Shown here piece by piece: positions 32,871 through 40,470 of a stretch of DNA of 63,789 bases. A model generated the notes under the pieces. It did no database searches. It saw only the letters and a program-made list of their open reading frames with translations, and was not told the DNA's origin. The stretch covers positions 1 to 63,789 of the forward strand of contig CAWEQO010000016.1 in NCBI GenBank assembly GCA_963811225.1, read 5' to 3'. Source of the stretch: CAWEQO01 sp963811225 (GTDB lineage: Bacteria; Chloroflexota; Anaerolineae; Anaerolineales; Anaerolineaceae). The first letter of the stretch is position 1. The number at the start of each line of letters is the position of its first letter. The translations under genes and the position numbers were made by a program.

Positions 32871-34001
32871 ATGGAAAATGCTTTTTCGCCGGTCGACGGT
32901 ATCCTGGGAGAGGCGGTGGAGCGGGTCGCCCCGGCCATTCAGTTGACCATCCATTGGAAGGGCGAGCGCATCTTCTCTAAAGCTTACGGATGTTTGGCTC
33001 CGGACACCCGGGCGCAGCCGGTCGACCGCCAGACCCTGTTCGATCTGGCCTCGATCACCAAGCTGTTCACTACCACGACCTTCATGACTCTGGTCGAGGA
33101 AGGGAAAACCGCATTGGACCAGCCGGTTAGCGAGGCGCTGCCGGCGTTTCGCGGTTTGCGCCCCATCCGGCCTTACGAAGATCCGTTGAATTGGTCTGGC
33201 TTGGTGGACGTGTCCGGTGGGGCAAACGGCATGGTCGACGCGGGGAAGATCGCTTTCCGCAGCCTGTTGGCGCACAACTCCGGTCTGCCCGCCTGGCGTC
33301 CCTTCGAGGAGACAGCCAACCCAAGCGAAGCGCGGCAGATGGCGCTGGAGACCTTCTTCGCTTACCCGACCGGTTCACAAGTGGTATACAGCGACGTTGG
33401 ACTGATCTTGTTGGGCATGGCGGTGGAGGCGCTGAGTGGGCAGCGCCTGGAGGAAGCCATCCAAGCGCGAGTCATAGTGCCGCTGGGGCTGGCGGCAACA
33501 CGCTTCTTCCCGCCCGAGCCGCATCCCGGTAACGTGGCCCCGACCGAATTCTGCCGCTGGCGTCACCGCCGCATCGTTGGCGAGGTGCATGACGAGAACG
33601 CCTGGCGGCTGGGCGGTGTGGCGGGTCACGCCGGGCTGTTCTCGAACGCAGACGAGCTGGCGCACTTCGGACAGATGTATTTGGACGGCGGCAAGCCGCT
33701 GCTCAAGTCAGAAACGGTGACCGAGATGACCACACTGCAGGCGCAGGAAGGCGCCACCCGGCGCGGGGTGGGCTTCCACCTGTGGAGCCCTGACCCGGAC
33801 GCCAGCAGCCATCCCTTTAGCCCGCAGACCTTCGGACACACCGGCTTCACCGGCACCTGCCTGTGGATGGATCCACAGCGACAACTGGTTGTGGCGCTGC
33901 TGACCAACGAGGTCTACAATGGGCGCACAGACCGCGGCATTGGCCCGCTGCGCGTCGCCGTAAACCAGGCGATTGTCACCATCATTGATGAACTGGAATA
34001 G
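32871..34001 (+). CDS. Serine hydrolase of the beta-lactamase/PBP fold, AmiE-like
   Basis: A 376-residue class C beta-lactamase-type serine hydrolase. The catalytic SxxK is SITK (Ser61-Lys64), the YxN-type motif is YSDVG, and the third motif is HTGFTG. In B. subtilis the gene next to nagZ and namZ, amiE (ybbE), encodes an enzyme of this fold that cleaves the MurNAc-L-Ala amide bond, and this gene occupies the same context. So I read it as a muropeptide amidase rather than an antibiotic-resistance enzyme. No signal peptide is present, consistent with action on imported fragments. The ATG lies one base after the preceding stop. Confidence 0.82.
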   Translation: MENAFSPVDGILGEAVERVAPAIQLTIHWKGERIFSKAYGCLAPDTRAQPVDRQTLFDLASITKLFTTTTFMTLVEEGKTALDQPVSEALPAFRGLRPIRPYEDPLNWSGLVDVSGGANGMVDAGKIAFRSLLAHNSGLPAWRPFEETANPSEARQMALETFFAYPTGSQVVYSDVGLILLGMAVEALSGQRLEEAIQARVIVPLGLAATRFFPPEPHPGNVAPTEFCRWRHRRIVGEVHDENAWRLGGVAGHAGLFSNADELAHFGQMYLDGGKPLLKSETVTEMTTLQAQEGATRRGVGFHLWSPDPDASSHPFSPQTFGHTGFTGTCLWMDPQRQLVVALLTNEVYNGRTDRGIGPLRVAVNQAIVTIIDELE

Positions 34002-34014
34002 AACAGACAGCCCT

Positions 34015-34061
34015 CAGCCTGGGTAAGTCGCTTATCTTCGCTCTCGGAAGAGAGCAGGCTG
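34015..34061. other. Intercistronic hairpin with GGAA tetraloop
   Basis: GCTCTC (34040-34045), GGAA, GAGAGC (34050-34055) form a 6-bp hairpin, enclosed by CAGCCTG (34015-34021) and CAGGCTG (34055-34061). It lies in the 78-base gap before the anmK-murQ gene and may be an mRNA processing or stability element. Confidence 0.4.
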
Positions 34062-34079
34062 AAGGTCTCGGAGGATTTC

Positions 34080-36140
34080 ATGATTGTCGCAGGGTTAATG
34101 TCAGGAACGTCAGCCGACGGAACGGATGCAGTTGTCGTCGAGCTTCACGGCGAGCCGCCGCGCTTGCAGTGGAAGCTTCTTGCGCATATCCATCGCCCGC
34201 ACCCACAAGAGCTGTGCGAGGAGATCTTCGCCTGCTTCCGGCCTGAGACCGGCAGCGTCGACCGCCTGTGCGCCTTGAACTTTGTGCTCGGGCAGGCGTT
34301 TGGGGAGGCGGCGCTGGCAGCCATCGAGGCGGCCGGGCTGACCCCAAAGCAGGTGGACCTGATCGGTTCGCACGGGCAGACGCTCTGGCACATCCCAACC
34401 GGGCCACAAGCGTCCACGTTACAACTGGGGGAACCGGCGGTGATCGCCGAGATGACCGGTCTGCCGGTGATCTCGAACTTCCGAGTGCGAGACGTGGCGG
34501 CGGGCGGGCAGGGCGCGCCACTGGTGGCCTACGTGGACGGGCTGCTGCTGCAAGCTGAGAACACGGTGCGGGCGACGTTAAATATCGGCGGGATCGCGAA
34601 CGTGACTTACTTGCCGCCGCTAAACTGCCCCGACCAGCAGATCTTGGCTTTCGACACCGGCCCGGGCAACATGCTGATGGATGACGCCGTACGGCGGGCA
34701 ACCGGCGGAGCGCAAACCTACGACCGGGACGGTGTGATGGCCGCGAGAGGGAACGTCAGCGATGAACTGCTGCAGGAGCTGCTGGCCGATCCCTATTTCG
34801 CCCAGAGCCCACCCAAGACGACCGGGCGTGAACGCTTCGGCGCGCAGCTGGGGCAGCAGATCTGGCAGCGCTCCGCGGCCTCAGTCTTGAGCGAAGAAGA
34901 CCTGGTCGCTACGCTGACCGAGCTCACCGCACGCAGCATCGCCCGGGCGTTCGGCGATTTTCTGCCGAGAATGCCACAAGAAGTGATCGTCAGCGGCGGC
35001 GGGGCGCGCAACCGAACGTTGATGGCGCGGCTGGCGGCGCACCTGCCGGAGTGCCGGGTGATGCCATCAGATGTGGTGGGGATCGGCCTGGAAGTCAAAG
35101 AGGCGCTGGCGTTTGCCGTACTGGCCTACGAAAGCTGGCACCGGCGTCCCGGCAACCTGCCGAAAGCCACCGGCGCCGCTCGACCCGTGATCCTGGGCAA
35201 CCTGACTCCACAGACGAGGAGCGCGACAGCCCCGGCGCAGCCGGCCGCGACAGGCCTGCCGACAACAGAGGCGCGCAATCCACGCTCGGCGTACATCGAC
35301 ACCGTATCTACACTGGAGATGGTGCAGATGATCAATCGTGAAGACCGCAAAGTGGCCGAGGCGGTGGGCACGCAGCTGGCGGCTGTCGCCGAGGCCATCG
35401 ATCGGATCGCCGAGCGCATGCGAGCCGGTGGGCGGCTGATCTACATCGGCGCGGGCACCTCTGGACGGCTGGGGGTGGTGGACGCCTCCGAATGCCCGCC
35501 GACCTTTGGCACCCAGGCGGAGCTGGTCGTGGCGTTGATGGCGGGCGGGACCCGAGCCTTCACCGAGGCCGTCGAGGGGGTGGAGGACGATGCCACTGCC
35601 GGAGAGCGCGACATGCTGGCGCTGGACGTAGGCCCGCAGGATTCAGTGGTGGGACTGGCTGCCAGTGGGCGCACGCCGTACGTGTTAGGTGGTTTGCGCA
35701 TAGCCAAGAATAGAGGCGCACTGACGATCAGCGTGGCCTGTAACCATCCCTCGCCGGTGGCAGAGATGGCCGAGATCCATATTGCCCCGGTGGTGGGGCC
35801 GGAAGTGATCGCCGGGTCGACGCGCATGAAGGCCGGCACGGCGCAAAAGCTGGTGCTGAACCTGATCTCAACCGGTGTGATGATCCGCATCGGGAAAACC
35901 TTCTCAAACTTAATGGTGGATGTGCAGCCGACCAATACCAAGCTGCGCCAGCGGGCACGGCGGATTGTGGCCGAGGCGTGTGGGATCAGCCAGGAAGAGG
36001 CCGGGGCGGTCTACGAGCGCTGCGGGCATGAGGTAAAGACGGCCATTGTGGCCCAATTGGCCGGGGTCGAGCCGGAGGAGGCGCGTCTACGGCTGGCGGC
36101 GGCAAACGGCATCACCCGGGCCGCGCTGAAAGGGGACTGA
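34080..36140 (+). CDS. anmK-murQ: Fusion of anhydro-MurNAc kinase (AnmK) and MurNAc-6-phosphate etherase (MurQ)
   Basis: A 686-residue bifunctional protein. Residues 1-375 are AnmK: GLMSGTSADGTD at the start, DLIGSHGQTLWH, NIGGIANVTYLP and FDTGPGNMLMDD. A Pro/Ala/Thr-rich linker follows (375-395). The rest is MurQ: TEARNPRSAYID, the SIS domain with YIGAGTSGRLGVVDASECPP, and EVIAGSTRMKAGTAQK. AnmK converts 1,6-anhydro-MurNAc to MurNAc-6-phosphate, and MurQ converts that to GlcNAc-6-phosphate plus D-lactate, so the two consecutive steps are joined. GGAGG precedes the ATG. The linker holds no start signals that would suggest separate translation. Confidence 0.93.
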   Translation: MIVAGLMSGTSADGTDAVVVELHGEPPRLQWKLLAHIHRPHPQELCEEIFACFRPETGSVDRLCALNFVLGQAFGEAALAAIEAAGLTPKQVDLIGSHGQTLWHIPTGPQASTLQLGEPAVIAEMTGLPVISNFRVRDVAAGGQGAPLVAYVDGLLLQAENTVRATLNIGGIANVTYLPPLNCPDQQILAFDTGPGNMLMDDAVRRATGGAQTYDRDGVMAARGNVSDELLQELLADPYFAQSPPKTTGRERFGAQLGQQIWQRSAASVLSEEDLVATLTELTARSIARAFGDFLPRMPQEVIVSGGGARNRTLMARLAAHLPECRVMPSDVVGIGLEVKEALAFAVLAYESWHRRPGNLPKATGAARPVILGNLTPQTRSATAPAQPAATGLPTTEARNPRSAYIDTVSTLEMVQMINREDRKVAEAVGTQLAAVAEAIDRIAERMRAGGRLIYIGAGTSGRLGVVDASECPPTFGTQAELVVALMAGGTRAFTEAVEGVEDDATAGERDMLALDVGPQDSVVGLAASGRTPYVLGGLRIAKNRGALTISVACNHPSPVAEMAEIHIAPVVGPEVIAGSTRMKAGTAQKLVLNLISTGVMIRIGKTFSNLMVDVQPTNTKLRQRARRIVAEACGISQEEAGAVYERCGHEVKTAIVAQLAGVEPEEARLRLAAANGITRAALKGD

Positions 36141-36141
36141 A

Positions 36142-37062
36142 ATGGCAGGCGGCCACGTGATCGGCGTAGACGGCGGCGGGAGCAAGACCCTGGCGCTGCT
36201 GGCCGATTCGGATGGGACCATCCTGGGGCGAGGCCGGTCTGGCCCGAGCAACTATCAGGCGGTGGGGACGGAGGCGGCTTTTGCGGCGGTGCAAGCGGCC
36301 GCCGGGGAAGCCTGGAAAGACGCCGGGCTGGAGCAGGGGCCGCTTGCGGCGGTGTGCATGGGGTTGGCGGGGGCGGGCCGGCCGGAGGACCACAAGCTGA
36401 TCCAAGCGTGGGGGGAAGACGCCTTCCCGGGAGCCAGGATCACCATTGTCAATGACGCCCATCTGGCGCTGGCCGCCGGGACGCCCGCCCAATGGGGACT
36501 GGCGGTGATCAGCGGCACGGGCTCGCTGATCTATGGCTGCGACCGGCAGGGGAAAAGCGCCCGGGCCGGTGGCTGGGGCTACCTGTTCGGCGACGAAGGC
36601 AGCGGCTACGCCATCGGTTTGCGGGCGCTGCGGGCAGTGGCGCAAGCGTCCGACGGTCGCGGGCCGGTAACCGCCCTCACCGATCTGGTGTTGTCAGCCT
36701 GGCAGCTGCAAGCGCCGGGCGACCTGGTCCGGCACGTCTATCGGTCAATGGCTAACCGGATCGAGATCGGCGAGCTGGCAGTGCTGGTGGAGCAGGCCGC
36801 CGGGCAGCGGGGGGATACGGTGGCGATGGGAATCCTGACGGAGGCCGGGAAAGATCTGGCGTTGGGGGCAAGCACAGTGGCGCAGAAATTGAGATTCGAG
36901 GGGGAAGTGCCGTGCGCGCTGGCAGGCGGGTCGCTGGTGAAGGGGACGTTGTTGGGGAAAGCCTTTCTGCGAGCCACCGAAGAGTACGGATTGCGGCTGA
37001 GACCGGTGCAAAAGGTGGCAGAACCTGCGCTTGGCGCGGTGCGGATCGCTTGCACTTCATGA
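36142..37062 (+). CDS. Amino-sugar kinase of the BadF/BadG/BcrA/BcrD ATPase family
   Basis: A 306-residue kinase of the acetate/sugar kinase fold. The phosphate-1 motif is GVDGGGSKTLALLAD; VCMGLAGAGRPED, TIVNDAHLALAAG, VISGTGSLIYG and GYLFGDEGSGYAIG follow. This is the pattern of GlcNAc kinases and of MurK, which phosphorylates MurNAc and GlcNAc. The context (free GlcNAc and MurNAc released by NagZ and NamZ) fits either. MurNAc phosphorylated here could be used by the MurQ half of the preceding fusion. The start is one base after the preceding stop. Confidence 0.87.
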   Translation: MAGGHVIGVDGGGSKTLALLADSDGTILGRGRSGPSNYQAVGTEAAFAAVQAAAGEAWKDAGLEQGPLAAVCMGLAGAGRPEDHKLIQAWGEDAFPGARITIVNDAHLALAAGTPAQWGLAVISGTGSLIYGCDRQGKSARAGGWGYLFGDEGSGYAIGLRALRAVAQASDGRGPVTALTDLVLSAWQLQAPGDLVRHVYRSMANRIEIGELAVLVEQAAGQRGDTVAMGILTEAGKDLALGASTVAQKLRFEGEVPCALAGGSLVKGTLLGKAFLRATEEYGLRLRPVQKVAEPALGAVRIACTS

Positions 37063-37080
37063 GAATCGTATATAATATAC
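37050..37080 (+). promoter_or_regulatory. Candidate promoter of the BMP-type ABC operon
   Basis: TTGCAC (37050-37055), 15 bases, then TATAAT (37071-37076). The -10 lies inside a perfect 13-base palindrome GTATATAATATAC (37068-37080). The spacing is short, so confidence is limited. Confidence 0.45.
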
Positions 37081-37177
37081 AATAGTTTAGCGCCGCCTTC
37101 GCTGCCCGCTCGTTTCAGGCTAACCGTTTCCTCCTGGCAGTTATTGTGAAGTAAACAGGATAAACTCTTAATACCTT

Positions 37178-38287
37178 ATGGCAAAATTCAACACCCTTAC
37201 CGTTCGTGTCAATTTAAAAAAGCAATTCAACCGCGCCCTTGAAGAGCTGCTGCCGCTGCTTGCAGTGCCGGTGGCCCTGGTGGTAGGCGTGTTCATGTTG
37301 TTGGCCTTGAAAGCCAACCCGTTCCAGGCGTACGGGGCGTTATTCTACGGAGCGTTTGGCGACATCTCGGGAATCACACAGACCCTCGTAAAAGCGACTC
37401 CCTTGCTCCTTGTAGGCTTGGGAGTCGTGATTGCGTTCCGGGGAGGCGTGATCAACATCGGTGCGGAAGGCCAGATCATCGCCGGGGCGCTGGCTGCCAC
37501 GGCGATGGCGGTCTCGCTGCCGGAATGGCCGCGCTGGATCCTGCTGCCGTCGTGCCTGGTCATCGGTGTCCTGTCAGGCGCACTTTGGGGGAGCATCCCG
37601 GGTATCTTGAAAGCGCGCTTGGGCGTCAACGAAATTCTCAGCACGGTGATGATGAACGCCATCGCCATCCAGCTGAGCAATTACCTCTTGCGCGGCCCCT
37701 TGATCGATCCAAAGGAAATCGAGCAGGGCACGCGCATTGCCCAGTCGGCGCTGCTGCCAAAGGCAGTCTGGCTGACCCGTCTGGTGCCGCGCACGCTGCT
37801 GCATTCCGGGGCGATCTTGGCGGTGGTGCTGGCTGTTCTGGTTTATATTTTCCTGTGGCGCACGGTGATCGGCTACCGCATCCGCGCCGTGGGGTTAAAT
37901 CCGCAAGCCGCACGCTACGCCGGTATCTCTGTGCCGTTCTACCAGGCTCTGAGCCTGATTTTAGGTGGGGCGTTTGCCGGGTTAGCGGGCGCAGTCGAGG
38001 TGATGGGCGTGCAGCACCGTATGCTGGAGGGACTGTCCGGCGGTTACGGGTTTACCGGGATCGTGGCGGCCCTGTTTGGCAACCTCCATCCCCTGGGGCT
38101 AATCCCGGCGTCGGTATTGTTTGGCGGCCTGCTGGTTGGAGCGGACCAGATGCAGCGCTCGGTGCAGGTGCCGTCGGCGCTGATCGACACCCTCTTAGGG
38201 CTGATGATCCTGTTGGTAGTGGGAAGTAAAATCTGGTCATTACGCCAGGCAAGGAAACGTGAATTGAAGGAAGCGGAAACCGCATGA
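37178..38287 (+). CDS. Nucleoside-type ABC transporter permease (first subunit)
   Basis: A 369-residue permease of the BPD_transp_2 family as used by BMP-dependent nucleoside importers. It has an N-terminal cytoplasmic extension, then about nine to ten helices with FRGGVINIGAEGQIIAGALAA and GIVAALFGNLHPLGLIPASV; the coupling segment is TVIGYRIRAVGLNPQAARYA. It is the longer (YufP-like) of two permeases. It overlaps the second permease by four bases (ATGA). The ribosome-binding site is weak. Confidence 0.9.
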   Translation: MAKFNTLTVRVNLKKQFNRALEELLPLLAVPVALVVGVFMLLALKANPFQAYGALFYGAFGDISGITQTLVKATPLLLVGLGVVIAFRGGVINIGAEGQIIAGALAATAMAVSLPEWPRWILLPSCLVIGVLSGALWGSIPGILKARLGVNEILSTVMMNAIAIQLSNYLLRGPLIDPKEIEQGTRIAQSALLPKAVWLTRLVPRTLLHSGAILAVVLAVLVYIFLWRTVIGYRIRAVGLNPQAARYAGISVPFYQALSLILGGAFAGLAGAVEVMGVQHRMLEGLSGGYGFTGIVAALFGNLHPLGLIPASVLFGGLLVGADQMQRSVQVPSALIDTLLGLMILLVVGSKIWSLRQARKRELKEAETA

Positions 38288-39216
38288 GCGATTTATTTTC
38301 ACTCCCTGTATTGTTAGGCATCCTTTATTCGGCGATCCGTCTGGCAACTCCCTACCTTTATGCGGCCGTCGGCGAGACCTTCGCCCAGACCTCGGGTGTG
38401 CTGAACCTGGGGGTCGAAGGCATGATGCTCATGGGGGCCTACAGCGCCTTTTATGTCGCGTCGAAAACCGGCAGCTTGCTGTTAGGTTTGCTGGCGGGGG
38501 CGCTAACCGGAGCGATCATGGGCCTAATTATGGCGGTCATCTCGGTGACCCTAAAGGCTGAGCAAGGCATCAGCGGCATTGGCCTGGCGCTCTTTGGGCT
38601 GGGGCTTTCGAGTCTGCTGTTCAAAGAGACTCTGGGCACTGTGGTTTCGATCAATGGCTTCCAGGCGATCAAAATCCCCCTGTTGGGCGATATCCCGCTG
38701 TTTGGGCCGGCGCTTTTCAATCACAACCTGCTGGTGTATGGCGCTTTCCTAATGGTGCCTGTTTCGACCTGGATCTTGAGTAAGACCACCTTTGGTTTAA
38801 AAGTCCGGGCGGCGGGCCAGAACCCGCAGGCTGCGGACTCGCTGGGCGTGAATATCACCTTGATCCGCTACACGACCCTGACGATCGGCGGCGTGATGGC
38901 GGGCATCGCCGGCGCCTCACTCTCGATTGGGCTGATCAACCTGTTCCAGGAAAACATGACCAACGGCATGGGCTATATCGCTGTGGCGCTGGTTTACTTC
39001 GGAGGCTGGCGTCCCATCGGGGTTCTGGGAGGGGCGCTGCTGTTCAGCTTTGTGAACGCGCTGCAGTTGTGGATCCAAGTGAAGGGTATTAATCTTCCCT
39101 CCGACATTGCGGTTATGATGCCGTACGTACTGACCATCCTGGCGCTGGCATTCGCCACCCAGCGGACGCGCCAGCCTGCGGCCTTAACGAAGGTGTTCGA
39201 ACGAGGAGAGAATTAA
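38284..39216 (+). CDS. Nucleoside-type ABC transporter permease (second subunit)
   Basis: A 310-residue permease of the BPD_transp_2 family (YufQ-like). Motifs are FAQTSGVLNLGVEGMMLMGA, the coupling loop LKVRAAGQNPQAADSLGVNI and GMGYIAVALVYFGGWRPIGV. It pairs with the preceding permease, with the ATPase at 40471 and the BMP lipoprotein at 39329. The ATG overlaps the upstream stop, so the pair is coupled. Confidence 0.9.
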   Translation: MSDLFSLPVLLGILYSAIRLATPYLYAAVGETFAQTSGVLNLGVEGMMLMGAYSAFYVASKTGSLLLGLLAGALTGAIMGLIMAVISVTLKAEQGISGIGLALFGLGLSSLLFKETLGTVVSINGFQAIKIPLLGDIPLFGPALFNHNLLVYGAFLMVPVSTWILSKTTFGLKVRAAGQNPQAADSLGVNITLIRYTTLTIGGVMAGIAGASLSIGLINLFQENMTNGMGYIAVALVYFGGWRPIGVLGGALLFSFVNALQLWIQVKGINLPSDIAVMMPYVLTILALAFATQRTRQPAALTKVFERGEN

Positions 39217-39240
39217 CGTCATTACGTCAATCCAACACAT

Positions 39241-39316
39241 AGAGGAGGTGGTGAAAACAAAAATCGCTCAGGTGACTTCCGCCCTCGTCGTAACCATTCG
39301 GTTTTGGTTCTATTAA
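39241..39316 (+). promoter_or_regulatory. Intercistronic strong Shine-Dalgarno with a 21-codon mini-ORF
   Basis: AGAGGAGGTG (39241-39250) is followed at once by GTG opening a 21-codon frame (MKTKIAQVTS...) that stops at 39316, 13 bases before the ATG of the BMP lipoprotein. The arrangement copies that at 23634-23694 before the other binding-protein gene. A leader peptide or a stabilising ribosome-docking site are possible. Confidence 0.4.
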
Positions 39317-39328
39317 GAAGGAGAAACT

Positions 39329-40360
39329 ATGAAATCCCCGTTCTATCGAATTGTTGCTCTGCTCGTGCTTTTGAGCGCGCTGATGGCAGCTTGCACCCCC
39401 GCTGCTGCTCCAACGGCTGCCCCGGCTGAAGGAAACGCTGCCCAGACCGGTCCCTTCCGGGTTGCGGTTGTGTTCCCAAGCACGATCACGGATGCCTCGT
39501 TTAGCGAGTCGATGTACAAAGCGCTGCTGTCTGTACAGGAAGAGATGGGCGGAACGGACAAGATGGAAATCGCCTACTCTGAAAACCTGTTTAACGTCCC
39601 GGACGCGGCTGCGGCGATTCGCGATTATGCGAGTAAAGGCTACGATCTGGTGCTTGCTCACGGTTCTCAGTACGGGACCTCCCTGCAGCAGATCGCTCCC
39701 GATTTCCCTGAGACCAGCTTTGGCTGGGGGACTTCGCTGGATACATTCCAGGCGGATGATATCAACAACGTGTTCGCCTACCAGGCACAGGCCGAAGAAG
39801 GTGGTTACGTACTGGGAACCGTCGCGGCGCTGATGTCGAAGACGGGCGTGCTGGGCGTCAGTGGACCGGTTGAAGCCGGGGATGCCAAGCTGTATGTGGA
39901 TGGGTTCAAAGCTGGAGCAGAAGCCGCTAAACCCGGAACGGTTGTCAATATTTCCTACACCGGTTCGTTCTCAGACGTTTCCTTGATGTCAGCTGCCGCC
40001 GAAACGCACATCTCGGCCGGCGCCGACATGTTGACCGGCTCTTCGCAGTCGGTGGTGGGCGCAATTGGCGTCGCCAAGGATAAGGGCGTCTACTGGTTCG
40101 GCACACAGTGGGATCAGACCAGTCTGGCCCCTGAAGTGGTGCTCGCCAGCCAGGTGTATGACTGGACCGGCATTGTAAACGACATGATCGCCAGCCGCGA
40201 GGCGGGTGTTCTGGGCAACAAAGCCTACACCCTGACCTTCAAGAACAAAGGCCTGGTGATCCAGTACAATGATGCGATCGAGGTCCCGGCGGATGTGAAG
40301 GCGGCTGCGGACAAAGCCATCCAGGGTATTATGGATGGCAGCATCGATCCGCTCGGCTAG
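39329..40360 (+). CDS. BMP-family substrate-binding lipoprotein (nucleoside-type)
   Basis: A 343-residue lipoprotein of the basic membrane protein family (Bmp/PnrA/Med). The signal ends in LMAACTP (lipobox Cys near residue 22) followed by a short Pro/Ala linker. The two-lobed fold shows FRVAVVFPSTITDASFSESM, DLVLAHGSQYG, FGWGTSLDTFQADDINNV, QAQAEEGGYVLGTVAALMSK and GADMLTGSSQSVVGAIG. PnrA-type proteins bind purine nucleosides, and the xanthine-dehydrogenase genes downstream support a purine ligand, but other BMP proteins bind other small molecules. AGAAGGAG precedes the ATG. Confidence 0.9.
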   Translation: MKSPFYRIVALLVLLSALMAACTPAAAPTAAPAEGNAAQTGPFRVAVVFPSTITDASFSESMYKALLSVQEEMGGTDKMEIAYSENLFNVPDAAAAIRDYASKGYDLVLAHGSQYGTSLQQIAPDFPETSFGWGTSLDTFQADDINNVFAYQAQAEEGGYVLGTVAALMSKTGVLGVSGPVEAGDAKLYVDGFKAGAEAAKPGTVVNISYTGSFSDVSLMSAAAETHISAGADMLTGSSQSVVGAIGVAKDKGVYWFGTQWDQTSLAPEVVLASQVYDWTGIVNDMIASREAGVLGNKAYTLTFKNKGLVIQYNDAIEVPADVKAAADKAIQGIMDGSIDPLG

Positions 40361-40390
40361 TCGACGGTCAACTTTCAAGTGAATTAAATG

Positions 40391-40426
40391 GGGGTGTTGG
40401 AGGCGCCATGGCGCCTCCAACACCCC
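40391..40426. other. Perfect 36-base palindrome between binding-protein and ATPase genes
   Basis: Two 18-base halves are perfectly complementary with no spacer, centred on CCATGG. No T-run follows, so it is probably not a full terminator. Such hairpins after a binding-protein gene usually protect the upstream message and lower downstream expression, giving an excess of binding protein. Confidence 0.75.
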
Positions 40427-40470
40427 GGGTAGATCAAAGCCTTATTTGTTGATGAAAGGATTCGTGCTGA

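Noticed and set aside
32871..34001. Beta-lactamase as an antibiotic-resistance gene
   Set aside because: Cytoplasmic, in a muropeptide operon next to nagZ and namZ; AmiE-like amidase is the better reading.
37063..37177. Purine riboswitch before the nucleoside transporter
   Set aside because: The three-way junction core sequences of the purine aptamer are absent.
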